NCBI GenBank assembly: GCA_016800925.1
Contig: JABCPU010000096.1
Coordinates: forward strand, 124,001-188,000
Length of the DNA stretch: 64,000 nucleotides
Direction: 5' to 3'
Source of the DNA: Suillus spraguei
Taxonomy: Eukaryota; Basidiomycota; Agaricomycetes; Boletales; Suillaceae
Shown here piece after piece: positions 30,180-42,250 of this stretch. How positions within the stretch are numbered: the first letter of the stretch is position 1; each line of letters begins with the position of its first letter. A program made the translations under genes and the position numbers. The notes beneath the pieces were generated by a model. The model had not been told where the DNA came from. It saw nothing but the letters and a program-made list of their open reading frames with translations, and searched no databases.

Positions 30180-32545
30180 TCAAATAAACTTCTCTTTTTC
30201 GTGAGTCGACCTTCATTTCCCGGATTTGAAACTATTTCCTGCTGCAACTAGTTGCTCCGTGTTGCCTCTCCCTGTCTTCGTTGTTGCTCCCATTACAACT
30301 TGATGCTCCCTCTTGCTGTTCGGCTATGCAGAAAGCGGTCAGTTCCCCCTCTGTGACACCATGTTCAGCAGCTCTCCTTTCTCTCAACCAGCGACTCCAT
30401 TGTCACAACCAGTATATATGGGAGAAGATTTTTGCACAAGGAAGTCTCCAACTCAAGTCCCAGTCACTGGATCCTAATTCTCATCGACACAAGTTCCACC
30501 GTACAGATGTGATAGCAATTTCAAAATCGAAATTTTTATTTACTAGAGAACACCACCGTGCACACGCCAAATATCCCCCGTCTCGAAGACGTAGTCACCA
30601 TACGCCAGACAGGTCATCGTTGAGTCTAAATTGAAAACTCAAGACGTGGTGAACTGGTAATATAGAAATTGATTCGCTAGCCCAATGGTAGCGCATCCAC
30701 GACGAAAAGTCATCAAGAAACCAATCTGTCCAGCTGGCTAGGCCTTGAGTGCGTCTAAACTCAGGATCTCATCGTAGTTGGTTCGGTGGCGGTACATGGA
30801 GCAATGGCATTTGATATTGAAGTGATGCACGTTCTTAAATTCGTGGGAGGGACTAGACTGGTTGCCTGAACTGGTCGTGCGATAGTCCGGGACAGCGTTT
30901 CGTCCGATGTGCTGGTGCATGAGGGATCACTAGACCTCGCCAGCTCCACACACAGCAGTGATACTCTTTTGGAGGTGTTTGCTCAGGCTAGGGGATCTGT
31001 TAAAGTTTAAGACGAATTGAAAGTTCTATTCTGCGCTCTTCTAGTCGCCTGATTTACCGGAGGGCCGGTTTGAATCTGGATAGTCGATGTGAGTCTATAA
31101 CTCACCTCCTTTCTGTTCTCTCTTTAACATACTGATCTACGATGGTCCGTGTATCATCGTGTCAATATTTGATGGAGGAGGCCTGGACAGTCGCCCGTGC
31201 TGGCTATTCAATATTCCGGGCTTAGTAGCTCCACTTTCAGGCGAGCTCCCGGCACTGATCGCTCAAACCGGTTCGGTCTTCTGTGGGGTGGGGTTGAGGC
31301 GGGGCAATCTTTGCATAAGGAAGTTGCCAAGCGAAAGTCCGATAAATCTTAACACACAATGTTCTGTGGGCGACAGAAAATATTAATTAGATATTCTTGA
31401 TTTATATCCTGCATGCTCGTGATTGCCGAATCTTGTCCGGATGCCAGTCCAGTCGGTCGGAGTGAGTCTCTGTCTTTGTGTTGAGCGCAGCTTGGATTAC
31501 TGCTAGTAATATCATGGACGTTTCCCGTCCCGGCTGTGCGGTACTGCGGCCCTCGCCACAATCTCAGATTGAGTGGTACGTGAACGGCCGGGGATATCGA
31601 ATGAAGTATATTAAACGAAATGAAGTCAATGAGACAACTTAGTTAGGTATTGATGCACTCACGGTGAGCGGGCTAAGGTGTACATGGATGCCAACTGTAC
31701 GGTTGTTTATCGTGCGGGTTATCGATGGGAGAGCTGTTGTGTTAATCGGATTTTGTTGTAGTGCGGTGCATTGAGGTCAGAGGCGGGCAGTCTCGTATAT
31801 CGAAGTTTGAGTACCACGTTCGTCAAGTCCGTGCTAGTCTGGCAGTGGACTGGCATCTCCCGAATAGTGAGATCGTCTTAGCTAGTCATATGAACCCTTG
31901 AATTTTGCTTCGGACGTCTCCGGATGTGGTGTTGATGATCCTTCCATTGCCACTAGCGGTGAATATCGTGGCACGATGGGAGCGGAGTGATGTAGTAAAT
32001 TATGATGAATTAAGTGACAGCAGTGAGCCGAGGTATACGGCCCCCTGGTGAAGTTTTGTACGCTGACTTGGAAAGTGAGATCCATAATAAAGGACATGAT
32101 CGATTTGAAATCTAGTGAGAGACCCTAAATGTGTAAAACATATAATTTGCCAACTCACCTGAGACTGACGAGAAGGGTCCTCAAGATGTGAGAGTTTCTG
32201 TGAGCCTCAGCCTAGAGATAATAGCTAAGCTACAGTTATCACTTACACAGAGGTCGAAGCAACGGAACAACATGTCAATAGCCGCCAGATCGGAACCGGA
32301 ACACGCCAGGACACCGGAACCGAATAAATATGGCAAAGGAGTCACACGCGGTGAAATCAGGGATTACTCCGGAAAGTCGTTTATTTAAAGTGTTGTGCCT
32401 CTTAATCCTTTCCCTGTCGCCGCTTTCCCCTCGCGTGCCCCACACACCATCAGATATCCTTCCATTGTCATATTCATTGCTTTTCTTTGTGCCATTATAT
32501 CTTGTTTTTTGCTCAGATCGTCGTTCATTCATCAATCTCTTTTAA
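30180..32545. other. Long intergenic stretch
   Basis: No coherent gene was found. At 30671-30700 a tRNA 5'-half-like string (CGCTAGCCCAATGGTAGCGC) is present, but no T arm or pairing acceptor follows. The last 150 bases are pyrimidine-rich and lead to the kinase ATG, consistent with a promoter. Confidence 0.45.
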
Positions 32546-34734
32546 ATGACCTCAAGTCTCATCAAATCTCAATCTCCTGCAACAACTACAGGGTCACTTT
32601 CGCGCTTGTCCGTAGGACATAAGACCCTACCTCCAGCTTGGAATTGGTCACCATCTCTGAAAATATCAGACGAACACCAAATAGCAGCATCCAAGACGGC
32701 CTCCGGCTCGGATCTTGACCAAGATATTTCACAGCAACTTCTGACAAACAATAATGAGCATGCATCACTTTCAGAAAGCGGTGGCGTCTCTATGTCACCA
32801 GCCATGATGTTCCTGTCTTCCTTTAGTCCCTCCGCAATCCCACAATCACCAGATGCAGAAGGTGAAATCATTCGTGGCTATGTTCTCGGACCAACTATAG
32901 GTTACGGAGGTTTTTCTGTGATCAAACGTGCTTCATCCCCTTCCGGAGGTGTCGTCGCTGTCAAAATTGTCCGTCGCTCCGATTTGGGGAAACAGACAGA
33001 TCCTTCTTTAGCTAGAAGGCGACTCAATCACGAGGCCCAAGTATGGGCTTCCTTATGTCACGAGCATACCTTGCCCCTCTTCTTCTCCGAACACACTTCC
33101 TATGCCGATTTCTTCTTCTGCCTATTTTGTCCCGCTGGATCCCTGTACGATATACTTTTAAGGGACGGCCGTCCCGGTCTCCCTCACGATGACGCCGGCA
33201 TGACGTTTCGACAAATTGTCCGTGGCATACGCTACCTGCACGAAGTTGCTGGCTATGTACACAGGGATATCAAACTCGAGAACGTCCTTGTAGATGAGAT
33301 GGGTACTTGTAGAATTACCGATTTCGGCATGACTCGCAAAATCGGCGAAGTCGATGATGACGAACCCCTATGCGATGCAGACGATCACTCTGGGACCCAT
33401 CGTCACCGTTCCACTTCTCATAGATCTGCGAAGTTCAATATGTCTTCTCATCTCCAAATTCTACGCCCCCGGCGTCATCGTATATCAACTCCTGTCGGTG
33501 AAAACCCTCCGCCTGTCCATCCATCACATGCTTTCCAGCAAGGGTCTTTGCCATACGCATCTCCCGAGCTTCTTCAACCCAAAGCTTCACGGTTCAACGG
33601 TGCTAACCCAGCTCAGGATATCTGGGCCCTGGGTGTTCTGCTTTATGCACTTCTGACTGGCCGTCTCCCATTTTCTGATTCATTCGAGCCACGACTCCAG
33701 ATGAAAATTTTGCACGGTAAGAATATGGTATTGTAATCTTCGGCTTGCTAATACACTTCTTTACAGGTGTTTATGATATGCCTTCAGGTATTAGTCGTGG
33801 AACTGAGCACGTTCTCAAAGGCTGTTTGGAGCGCAGGGTCCGTACCCGGTGGACGATTGCGATGGTGGATGAGATGGCTTGGGGTGTTGGACTTGACGAC
33901 GACGAATCTCCTGTAACAGACGAGGATAAATTTGAGTTAGTAGATTATCCCAGCCGCCGATCTCCACCATTATCGCAGTCGCGCTCGCAGCGTGATAACG
34001 ACCCGAACCCATCTCACATGAAAGAAGCACCCCCAAGGCGGTCCAACCGTTCTCTCTCTGTCTCAAGTGCAAGCTCGCTCTCAACACGATGTACAAGTCG
34101 CAGTGTCTCCCGCCCACCAGTTGTTCGTTACCCGATGTCTCCCACATACGATGAGCTCAGTCATTCAGTGGTGAGCGCCTCGACGTCTCTCTCTGTGCCG
34201 CCTCTTGACATTGGCGGCCCTGCTCTTCTTGCCTCTCCAGGGCCATCGCCTGAGCGTGGCCGGAGATCGAAGAAGGCGGGATTTCTATTCCCGAATCGGT
34301 GTACACCATCACTAGCGACATCTTCCTGCCAATCAGAATACACTCCAGATTCTGGAGATCTCGATGCTGACGTAGACATGTTGGGTGATACCGCTCACTG
34401 GGCGTCCACACTGAGCATCAACGCTGTAGCAGAACCTACATCTCACCGTAGTCGTGCGATCACTGCGATCGAGTGTTTAAAAGCCATACAGGAAGCACTG
34501 CCTTTTCAAAAGCACAAAAGGGCCGAGAGCACACCTCCGGCATCAGGTGCTTGGCCACGGAGATCACGGCTTCGCATCAAGGAAGATTCTTCTTCTTATC
34601 ATGCAGAAGTTCAAGGAGTGGGCGGATTCCTTAGAGACCCCAGTACCACTCCCATACCAATCGTGCCCAAAGCCGGTACCCGAAGCCGGAGCGTTGGGCA
34701 TGAGGCCCATCACGCGTACTGTCGCTCTCACTAG
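32546..34734 (+). CDS. Serine/threonine protein kinase
   Basis: There are two exons (32546-33716 and 33767-34734), joined within His-Gly-Val-Tyr by a 50-bp intron. The kinase core has a glycine loop GPTIGYGGFSVIKRA (about residue 112), VAVKIV with the ATP-binding Lys, the catalytic loop HRDIKLENVLVDE, a DFG motif (ITDFGMTRKI), a basic insert in the activation segment, SLPYASPELL in place of APE, and DIWALGVLLYALLTGRLPF. All catalytic residues are present. A long Ser/Pro/Arg-rich tail follows (from about residue 430) with many RRSxS-type sites, probably regulatory. The Ser-rich N-terminal 105 residues are also disordered. The subfamily is not resolved; it resembles CAMK-like fungal kinases. 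Confidence 0.9.
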
Positions 34735-35130
34735 CTGTATCCCCACCCTTCTATTCCCCAAAAATTTATCTCACGGGGACCATCGGATTTGTGGGTTGCT
34801 GATCGAATAATTGTTATATATCTTGCTTTTGTTTGTGTTGGCTCATCATTGTATTTTGTATTCAATCCTGAGGGCTTCCGGTACATAGAACTACTTTGTC
34901 TTTGTCTTCGTCTTGTTTTTTTTTCGTTATGTTCTCGCGCTTGTTTTTCGTAGCCCAGCGCTCGGTGTTTGGGATACACTGGATGCAAAACTTATATTAC
35001 GTATGCCTTACTTACCAGATTGTACTAGTTTTATACTGTGGAAATCTCGAGCGCCTCATTCACAATACCTGTCAGTGTAGAACTTATGCGTGATACGACG
35101 AGCAGCAAGATACAAATAAAAGTATAGTGA
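34735..35130. other. Intergenic, kinase to SSR4 (convergent)
   Basis: The stretch contains the 3' flanks of two convergent genes, including T-rich runs near 34915. No gene is visible. Confidence 0.5.
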
Positions 35131-36585
35131 CTAAGTAGTAAGTTCCATCGGGGCGTGACCGCTAGCTGTGACTATCACGTCGTCTGCTGCTACTTTTTGA
35201 GCCCTCCGCTCAGCAGCCTTGGCCTGAAGTGCCTCTACGTCGTCTTGCAATTTAGCCTGAAGAGGACCTCAGTTAGATCAGAACTGGTGATGGGACAGAA
35301 CGCACTATTTTGGCATCTAGTTCTGCTTTGTCAAACCCCTCATATAATCTTTTTGACGACGAAGGTTGTTTGCTGTCTAATACGTGGTGCCCCTGAGAAT
35401 GATCTGACGGGGATAGTAGTATGTTCTTACTAAAAGCTGCTTGCCTGAAAACTTCTTCCATTAATTCGTGGTTTCTCCGATATCTCGTAATTGCTAGCGT
35501 TCGTGTCGATAGCAGTTCAGACTCATCTGCACAAATGATCAATGCGAATAACGTTTAACTGAACAAACGAAGTGGTCGAACCTGCTGACTCGTCATCATC
35601 TAGCCGTGGAGGACCAGGCCGTTGCTGGACCAATAACCAACACATCAGACAAACGTTTCTGCGAGGATAAGATGTACTCACGGCCGCCCCTACAGCCCCA
35701 CCCCCATCTCTCGTCCGTTCACGTTCCCTTCTCCTCTCCAAAGCCTCCATATTACTATTCTGCTGCGCTATCATCGCCTGCGGGTTCATTCCTACTTGGG
35801 GCATACTGCTTTGATGCGGACCTGCGGGGTGTGGGAAAACTTTCTGACCTGCCCTTTCGCCCATGACATATATAGGAGGGTCGGTGAGCTGTCGTAGCGG
35901 GTAGTGCCTGACTGGGTTGTTCAAGAGAGATGGAACGATCTCTGGTGTGGGAGATGTCGCAGATGTGGATGTAGATTGGTGAAATCACAGGCATATCGGA
36001 CAATGCGTGACGGGTGATGAGATGGCAAAATTAATGATAGGGTGGTGGAGTGACTTACGGATGGGAGGTACGCGGGAGTAGTGAATTAGGACTAGCTGGG
36101 GGTGGCCGCCTTTATGAAGGCGGTAGCGTCGGCGCATACGCCATGCTGATGTGTCTTGGGAATTGGGTATGAAACCGAATTTGACCTCTGCGACTTCAAG
36201 TTCCTGTGGAAAGGTTAAACTAATTTAGGATAAATAAAAAGGCCGGTACGCACCCGTGTACCACGTTGGACAGGAATGGTGTATCGACTTTCTTGGTCTT
36301 GCCATCGGATACCGTCGTTTAGAGGCTGAGAGGGATTTGGCATAAACAAGAGGTGTATTTGACCTTCTGCATACGTCGTAGAAGTAATTGAAGGTTAGTT
36401 CGCGACTGAACTATTCATACCTTGTGGCTTATCGATAAAAGTCCATGTGTAAGGTTGGTTTTGGAGGACTGGATGGCACGGAATAACATGTTAGCTGCAT
36501 TTTCTAGGGAGATATTTGGATGAAGACCAAAGTCTTCTGGATATTTGAGTACGGGAGCCTCTTGTTGCATTTGCTGGAATGCCAT
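35131..36585 (-). CDS. SSR4: SWI/SNF and RSC complex subunit Ssr4-like, one apparent frameshift
   Basis: ATG 36585-36583 (MAFQQMQQEAPVLKYPEDFG) starts an Ssr4-type N-terminal domain. Downstream exons read YTWTFIDKPQ, EGQIHLLFMPNPSQPLNDG, IRWQDQESRYTIPVQRGTR, ELEVAEVKFGFIPNSQD and RRYRLHKGGHPQLVLIHYSR. Later exons carry YVMGERAGQKVFPHP, a Gln/Arg-rich linker, an Arg-Tyr-Arg-Arg-Asn-His-Glu-Leu-Met segment (TRYRRNHELMEEVF) and a coiled coil AKLQDDVEALQAKAAERRAQ before the TAG at 35131. Ssr4 is a nuclear chromatin-remodelling subunit in SWI/SNF and RSC. Between LFRA and HPVLQNQPYTW (near 36481) the frame shifts by one base with no room for an intron. That is either a sequence error or a real break. 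It is convergent with the kinase. Confidence 0.82.
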
Positions 36586-37527
36586 TTTGTGGATTTTAGT
36601 CACAGTTTACTGAGTTGCCGAGGCGTTGTTTGATATTAAAGCTGTTGCCAAACAAACAGTCACGTGTAGCTTTGGAAACTTACCAGTATGACTATTTCTG
36701 TTCAATCAGTGCATACACTACTAGGTCCTTATAATCTATATTTCAGTGATTACGACTGTGTGCAAAAAAGTTGACAGCAACGATATTTTGAGAAAGAACA
36801 AACACATGAATAATAGCTGTGTACATGCATCATAAATCGACCATGGGAAATGTAATTCACTACAGAGTGCTACGTAGTGCTACGTAGCACAATTCAACCC
36901 GCTGATGTTTGTCACCTTTTCGCCAACTCCCTGCGTCGTCAAGCAACATCCCAAGAAAGCTACTCAGCCCCTTATGCATTACATAAATAAGACCGGTACA
37001 TTCAAATCAATATTCAATGAGATTTCGGACAGCTAAAGAACGAAAAGTCATTCACCTTCATCTACAGTACCAACACCTACTAATCACCAAATAAATCAAA
37101 CTAATATTCAACTCCGAGACTGGAGGGAAGACGTCTCGCCAGTCGAGACCCCATTGTAGGAAAAGAAAGGCCCCTATGAGCCACCCACATTATTCCCCCT
37201 GTACGAACTCAGCGCCGGCCTTTGCCCGGCATTTTGCTGGCGGAGTATATGTTCACCATTGATGCCACGATAGTACACATACATACTATAGATCAACTAT
37301 GTCGGACATAGTCCTATTCGCGCGGGTCTTCGACCTCAAGGGACACTAAATTTGTTTTTTTTTAAAAAAAGAAAAGAAATTTGCAGGGCACTACTTCTTA
37401 ACATTTTTATTTGTTTTTTGGGGTATGCAAATAAATAATCCTCTCTCCTAAACCATTCCCACTGGTCATCTCGCACGGTCCAAGCCTCGCTCTATGAACG
37501 ATCCCAAATGAGCCACAGGATAATGCA
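36586..37527. other. Intergenic stretch with short palindromes
   Basis: No gene is visible. It holds a perfect 14-bp palindrome GTGCTACGTAGCAC (36877-36890) preceded by a direct half copy (36867-36876), and a GTCTCG...CGAGAC stem near 37133-37146. The string GTTGCCAAACAAACAGTCAC (36641) recurs in similar form at 53660, inside a duplicated segment. Confidence 0.5.
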
Positions 37528-39133
37528 TCATGACACGAAATTCATAGATGATATATAGGATTTTGTAATATGCCCTGGGTCGCCAGAGGCATACGCACGT
37601 CGGTTCATCTGCCAGAGATGGAGGTGCATGCGCGTAGCGAGGATCGCAAGGATTATGTATGACCTCGAAACTGTACGTGGGTGTAAGTTTTAGTATAGTT
37701 AGTAGCCATATGCAACAGCATGTGGCGGTACATACATATATAATATGTTGTCGTAGGAGTACTGGGACGCAGAACATCGACAACTCGATCATAAAAGGCA
37801 TCTGAGAAATTCACGCACCTGGAAGAGCAGTATTGCAAGTACGTTTACCCCAGAGAGTACTTCAGGAAAAAGAATTATTATGGATGAGTACAGAATACGA
37901 TGCGTACGAGTAGTAACTCACGAAGACCGCATGTATAATAGAATATGTTATGTTTCACCAAGACAACGTACAGACGGCTTGAGCTCATCCGCCAGCTCTG
38001 TATGGCGCGTATGAGCGTGAGTATCATGAGTCCTGGGGGAGTATCCATCGGCGTGTGCTTGTACAGGTATATGCTCCTGGTCACCCACCCAGTTCGAACA
38101 CAATAAGGAGAAGAAATGGTATGAGGGACCCAAAACCCGAAACCTTGTGGCAGTCTGTAAAAGTGAATAGAATGTTTCAGTTGTTGTGGAAGGCCAAAGG
38201 GAAGGTGAGAGCAAGTACATGTTGTGGGTACGGTATCGGCGATGCCAGAACCGAGGGATGCCACGAGAAAAACCTGGTTAATGTATCTGCCACTTGCTTT
38301 GGTGTGGTGAGTGGATTTGGAACTCACGAAACAAGTGGATGCCATGGCTGCGAGCAAGATTTTATTCTTGTTCCAGAGTACATATGTTCTGAGGATGAAA
38401 AAACCTGGATGAATCAAATCAGAAACACATATTTTTATGGGGGGACTGGACATGCATTCGGAGAAAATGATTGATGCTATAGCAAGACCTATAAGAGAAA
38501 GGTGGTAACCTTCAACAAGGACGCGCATACACGAATCCACGTACCTGAGCCAAGATCGGTCAACACCCGGCATGTCTGGAAAAGTCGTGCAGTAAGTCGT
38601 TCATTCTTATTCAGTCCCACGTACGTCTTGGTTCTCATTCGTGGTAAAGTACTCTGAAGAACAAGTGTGAATTCATCATCGTGGTAATGTATGCTGGAAT
38701 GGAACGCACTCCACAGAACCGTGGTGAGGTAGATAAAGGGGTGGTATCGTGTAACAATATATAGGCCCTTGACCTTGCTCCAGTCCGATCGAAGTAAAAA
38801 CGTCCACTTTGCATAGGATATTGTGGATATCAAAAACAAGGTGTATTATGAAACGGGTGTATTACCTCTTCATGAAGTGAACATGCATAATCATAGATCT
38901 AGATATGAGTTTAACAGCGGAAATGAATAGATTAGGATAAGCTTACCCATAATGCAGTTGCCGACACTGAGCTGTGTTAGAGCAAATATTAAGGGATACA
39001 GACGGTACGCACTGTATGTGTACTAATGGAATACGAATCGTCAAGTATTATTCTCCCTCATTTCGATAAGTGGACATACCCTAAAGAACTGTAGGCTCCT
39101 CGCTGCTGCGATATCGTCAGAAGAATACTCCAT
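37528..39133 (-). CDS. DUF6533-type multi-spanning membrane protein, copy A
   Basis: ATG 39133-39131 starts the family N-terminus (SSDDIAAARSLQF). The hallmark exon TWTFLLRSDW-like WTFLLRSDWSKVKGLYIVTRY (the Trp...Lys-Val...Arg-Tyr signature of DUF6533) is at about 38650-38830. It is followed by an IASIIFSECMS helix, FFILRTYVLWNKNKILL, further hydrophobic exons and the tail MHLHLWQMNRRAYASG ending SSMNFVS at 37528. About seven hydrophobic segments are implied, so a plasma-membrane receptor-like protein is plausible; the function is unknown. Exon joins were inferred from the parallel copies C and E. In this copy the base that starts one intron in copy C is changed (ATAAAA for GTAAAA), so it may read through there. 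Confidence 0.6.
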
Positions 39134-39840
39134 CTAGAGGTCGTACACTGGAACAGTCTCAGCGAGTGATGAGAAAACACTCAGGTATGGATGATGACGG
39201 GACGCACGTCAAGTATACTCTGTTTGTGCAACGATAAGGGGGCTGCAGTACCACTATATACCAACAAGGTGAAGCAGGTTCAGGTTTAGAAGAACGTCAA
39301 GTTCGGTGAGTATGTTAGATGCGAACAGAGGTAAATGTGTCTCGACTCTCATGCACACATCGTCTCGTCTCCTATAAATGAGCTGTGAACCCATCAAGGA
39401 GGTCGTGGTACCTTGGATGTCATTCCAGGCCTAGCTTTGTTTGGCTTGATGGTCACAATGGGGCGCATGACAGTTCACTGCATGGACTAGCCAGGAAAGC
39501 GACTTGATCATGATGAAAGTTCAGGTCTTTGGTAAGACTACATAGTAGACGCAGGGCGCACCTAATAGAAGCTTCTGATGCTCGAAGTTTGATGCATTAT
39601 CATCCAAAAGCGATTAGACCGAACTTGAAACAGTGTAGTGAATGTGTAATAGTGGGACAGGCGTATCACAAACAACTGCATTTCCAATTCTTGAACAGAT
39701 AGGATCTGATTTGAAAGCTGTGTTGTCGAACAAGCTACAGTCACGTGTTTCTACCACGTGTTGTTCTTTAGCCGTACTTTTACTACTCCGAATGAGAACT
39801 CAGTGGTATGTGATGTCGTGAGTGTCAATAAGAACGAACG
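39134..39840. other. Upstream region of copy A / junction with copy B
   Basis: 39134-39420 on the minus strand resembles the 5' flanks of copies C, D and E and probably carries the copy A promoter. No separate gene is visible. Confidence 0.45.
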
Positions 39841-40836
39841 ATTTACTGCATGACCTTGCCAGGAATTCCGGTTGTTGGCCAATATTGACTCAGGTAAGTG
39901 CAACGTATACACATAGCCTACTGCTTTTCTCTCATAGGTCTTGGTATAGCATCAATATTTTCTCCGAATGTACATCCCATTCACCCATGAAATGTGTGTT
40001 TCTGATCTGATTTATCCATTTTTTCATCTTCAGAACAATGTACTCTGGAACAAGAATAAAATCTTGCTCGTAGCCATGGCGCCCACCTTTTTCGTGAGTT
40101 CCCAATCTACTCACCACACTACAGTTAGTTGTAAATTTCTTGTGGTATCCTCCAGCTGTACCGCTATCGTCCCCGCAGCATGTACTCACTCTCTGGCATC
40201 CACACAACCACTAAAGCATTCTGTTCACTTGCACAGATACGACCAGCGCGATCCCGTGCTACCAGAGGTTAACCAGTTTCTGGCTCTTCATACCATTTAT
40301 CCTCACTGTGTTCGAACTAGGTGAGCGACCGGGAGCATACACATGTATAGGCACACGCTGACGGATAATACCCCAGGAATCATGATACTCACGCTCATAC
40401 GCGCCATACAGAGCTGATGGATGAACTCGAGCCTTCTGTACGTTGTTTTGGTGAAATTATGGATGCGGTCTTCGTGAGTTACCACTCGTATGCGCCGTTT
40501 TCCGTACTCATCCATGATCATTCTCTTTCCTGAAGTGTTCCCAGTGATAAATATCTTCACATCACTGCTCCTCCAGGTGCGTGAATTTCCCAAGTGACTT
40601 TCATAATCGAGTCGTTGATGTTCCACACCAAGTGCTAGTACGACATATTTTATGCGTATGCACCTCACATACTGCTGTGGCAGCGTACCGCTAACAATAC
40701 CCAAACTTACAGTTTCGAGGTCATGGTCCTTGCGATCCTCGCTACGCGCATGCACCTCCATCTCTGGGATATGAGTCGACGTGTATATGACTCTGGCGAC
40801 GGTATTACAATGTCCGATATATTATCTATAATTTTG
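39841..40836 (+). pseudogene. DUF6533-type membrane protein, copy B, 5'-truncated
   Basis: The reading starts at the middle exon (GGAATTCCGGTTGTTGGCC; equivalent of the LTNVNSG exon) and follows the family order: GIASIFSP-like, QNNVLWNKNKILLVAMAPTFF, a shortened linker, LIRAI-type helix and the tail MHLHLWDMSRRVYDSGDG near 40745-40805. The N-terminal exons, including the WTFLLRS signature, are missing, and the GT donor used in copy C after FSECTS is absent (ATGAAATG). It lies head-to-head with copy A. Confidence 0.65.
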
Positions 40837-41006
40837 CAGCACGATGCGTTATCTTGGGGCTTATTGTAAAATAAATACAAAGTATATACGTTGCCAGTTC
40901 TTGCAACGCTTATCCAGCGAGAAACCTAATTCATGAGCGACGATACAACACGTAGGTGGTCCACAATGTCAGCCTGAGCAGAATGTTCATGCGTCATGTA
41001 CGCTGA

Positions 41007-41345
41007 AACTCGGCAGCCTGCAAGGAGTATCGTGCGTCAATTCGACAAGGAGGTGAGGTGTCGAAGACGGGATGGCGTGCGAGAGCAGTAGAATGACTTA
41101 GCATGAGCATAAATGCAGAATGGGAGGTGACCGGGAGCGAGAACGGGTTGAGGGATGCAAGGGCTTGCCATACGCAATAGAGACTCAGCGGCCTCATGGA
41201 AACAGCGCACGGGATACAGCCTAGTTTGGGATCATCGACCCCAACATTGTGGGGCAAGGCAATTTGACACGGAGACAGTGCTGTGTGTGAGAGCAGTGGG
41301 GAATATGGGGAGACAACGTGAAGATAACACACAGGATGCAGCCTA
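41007..41345 (+). repeat. Dispersed non-coding repeat R1
   Basis: It shares ordered blocks with 49298-49560: ACTCGGCAG, TCGTG.GTCAATTC, GGGAGCGA.AACGGGTTGAGG, GGCTTGCCA, and AGTGGGGAATATGGGGAGACAA. Both copies are in the same orientation and neither has a coding frame. The sequence also has an internal repeat (GCCTAGTTTGG at 41219 and 41343). The element type is unknown. Confidence 0.7.
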
Positions 41346-41559
41346 GTTTGGAATGATCCTGGCCTTGCGGAGTAAAGTGATTTGACGGAGTACAGCTTTC
41401 ACGTACTTACTACAACTCACACGCTTGCACAGGCTAGAATTCCTCTAGAACACTGTGCCTCCACATCAAAAATGTAACAACAAGCGAAGAACGCGATCTT
41501 CCGGTGGACGTTACGGCCCTCGTATGTTTGCAGCTGCAAACAGATCATCGGCAATGGCT
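41346..41559 (+). pseudogene. Duplicated fragment related to 53260-53480
   Basis: Ordered short matches (AGAACGCG.TCT, ACG.CCC.CGT, GCAGCTGC.AACAGA) show common ancestry with the reading frame at 53298. Here it is scrambled by indels, and no long frame survives. Confidence 0.4.
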
Positions 41560-41723
41560 GTGACTTCGAGTTCTTGTAGAAAGGTTAAACTAAATTATAA
41601 AATAAATAAAAGGGCCAGTACGCACCCGTGTACCGCGTTGGACAGGAATATGATGCTATCGACTTTCTTGGTTTTGCCATCAGATACGGTCGTTTAGAGG
41701 CCGAGCGGGATTTGGCGTGAACA
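41560..41723 (-). pseudogene. Displaced SSR4 gene fragment (exon-intron-exon)
   Basis: This 164-bp segment matches 36190-36352 of SSR4, including the end of the exon coding for the ELEVAEVK segment, the complete intervening intron, and part of the exon coding for DGIRWQDQESRYTIPVQRG. Retention of the intron shows a DNA-level copy, not a processed one. It lies at the left edge of the duplicated block that contains membrane-protein copy C. Confidence 0.85.
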
Positions 41724-42250
41724 AGTGATCTAATTATCTATGACGGTCATTAAAGCCGATGTTATTCGGGCTCTGATCTGATCGCCTGTCGCCGAACCGG
41801 AGGCTTACCAGAAACTTTTATTAGTTGCTTTCTGCATCTACCACACAAATGACTCGACCTACAACATGTAAGTCGTTCCCCGGCCGGTCCATGCAGTGAA
41901 CTGTGAAGCGCTCCATTATGATAATGATCAAGTCAAAGCTGTAACTGGAATGATATCGGGATGACTCCGAGCACAGCTCATTCATACAAGTAGGAGACAA
42001 GAAGCTGCGTGATGTGTGCATGAGGCACATTTACCTCTGTTAGCATCTATCTTACCTATCCTGTTCTATCTTGACGCCCTTCTATATCTTGAACCTGTTT
42101 CATCTTGTCGGTATCTACTGCACAGTGCACATTGAGCCACCTAATCGGCGTTAGTACATAACCGACACTATACTTGACGTGCGTCCCGTTGTTGTCCGTA
42201 CATCAGCGTTTCCTCATCACTCACAAACTGTTCTAGTGTATAACCTCTAG
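41724..42250 (+). promoter_or_regulatory. Conserved 5' flank of membrane-protein copy C
   Basis: The 500 bases before ATG 42251 share ordered blocks with the flanks of copies D (51990-52444) and E (53950-54364): TGCATGCAGTG.AC-type, CTGGAATGATAT, CATCTATCTTACCT, TTGACGTGCGTCC and TTCTCATCACTC. Shared promoter sequence implies duplication of whole gene units. Confidence 0.6.

Noticed and set aside
30671..30720. tRNA-like string CTAGCCCAATGGTAGCGC
   Set aside because: Only a D-arm-like 5' half is present. No T arm, B box or acceptor partner follows within 100 bases, so it is not called a tRNA.
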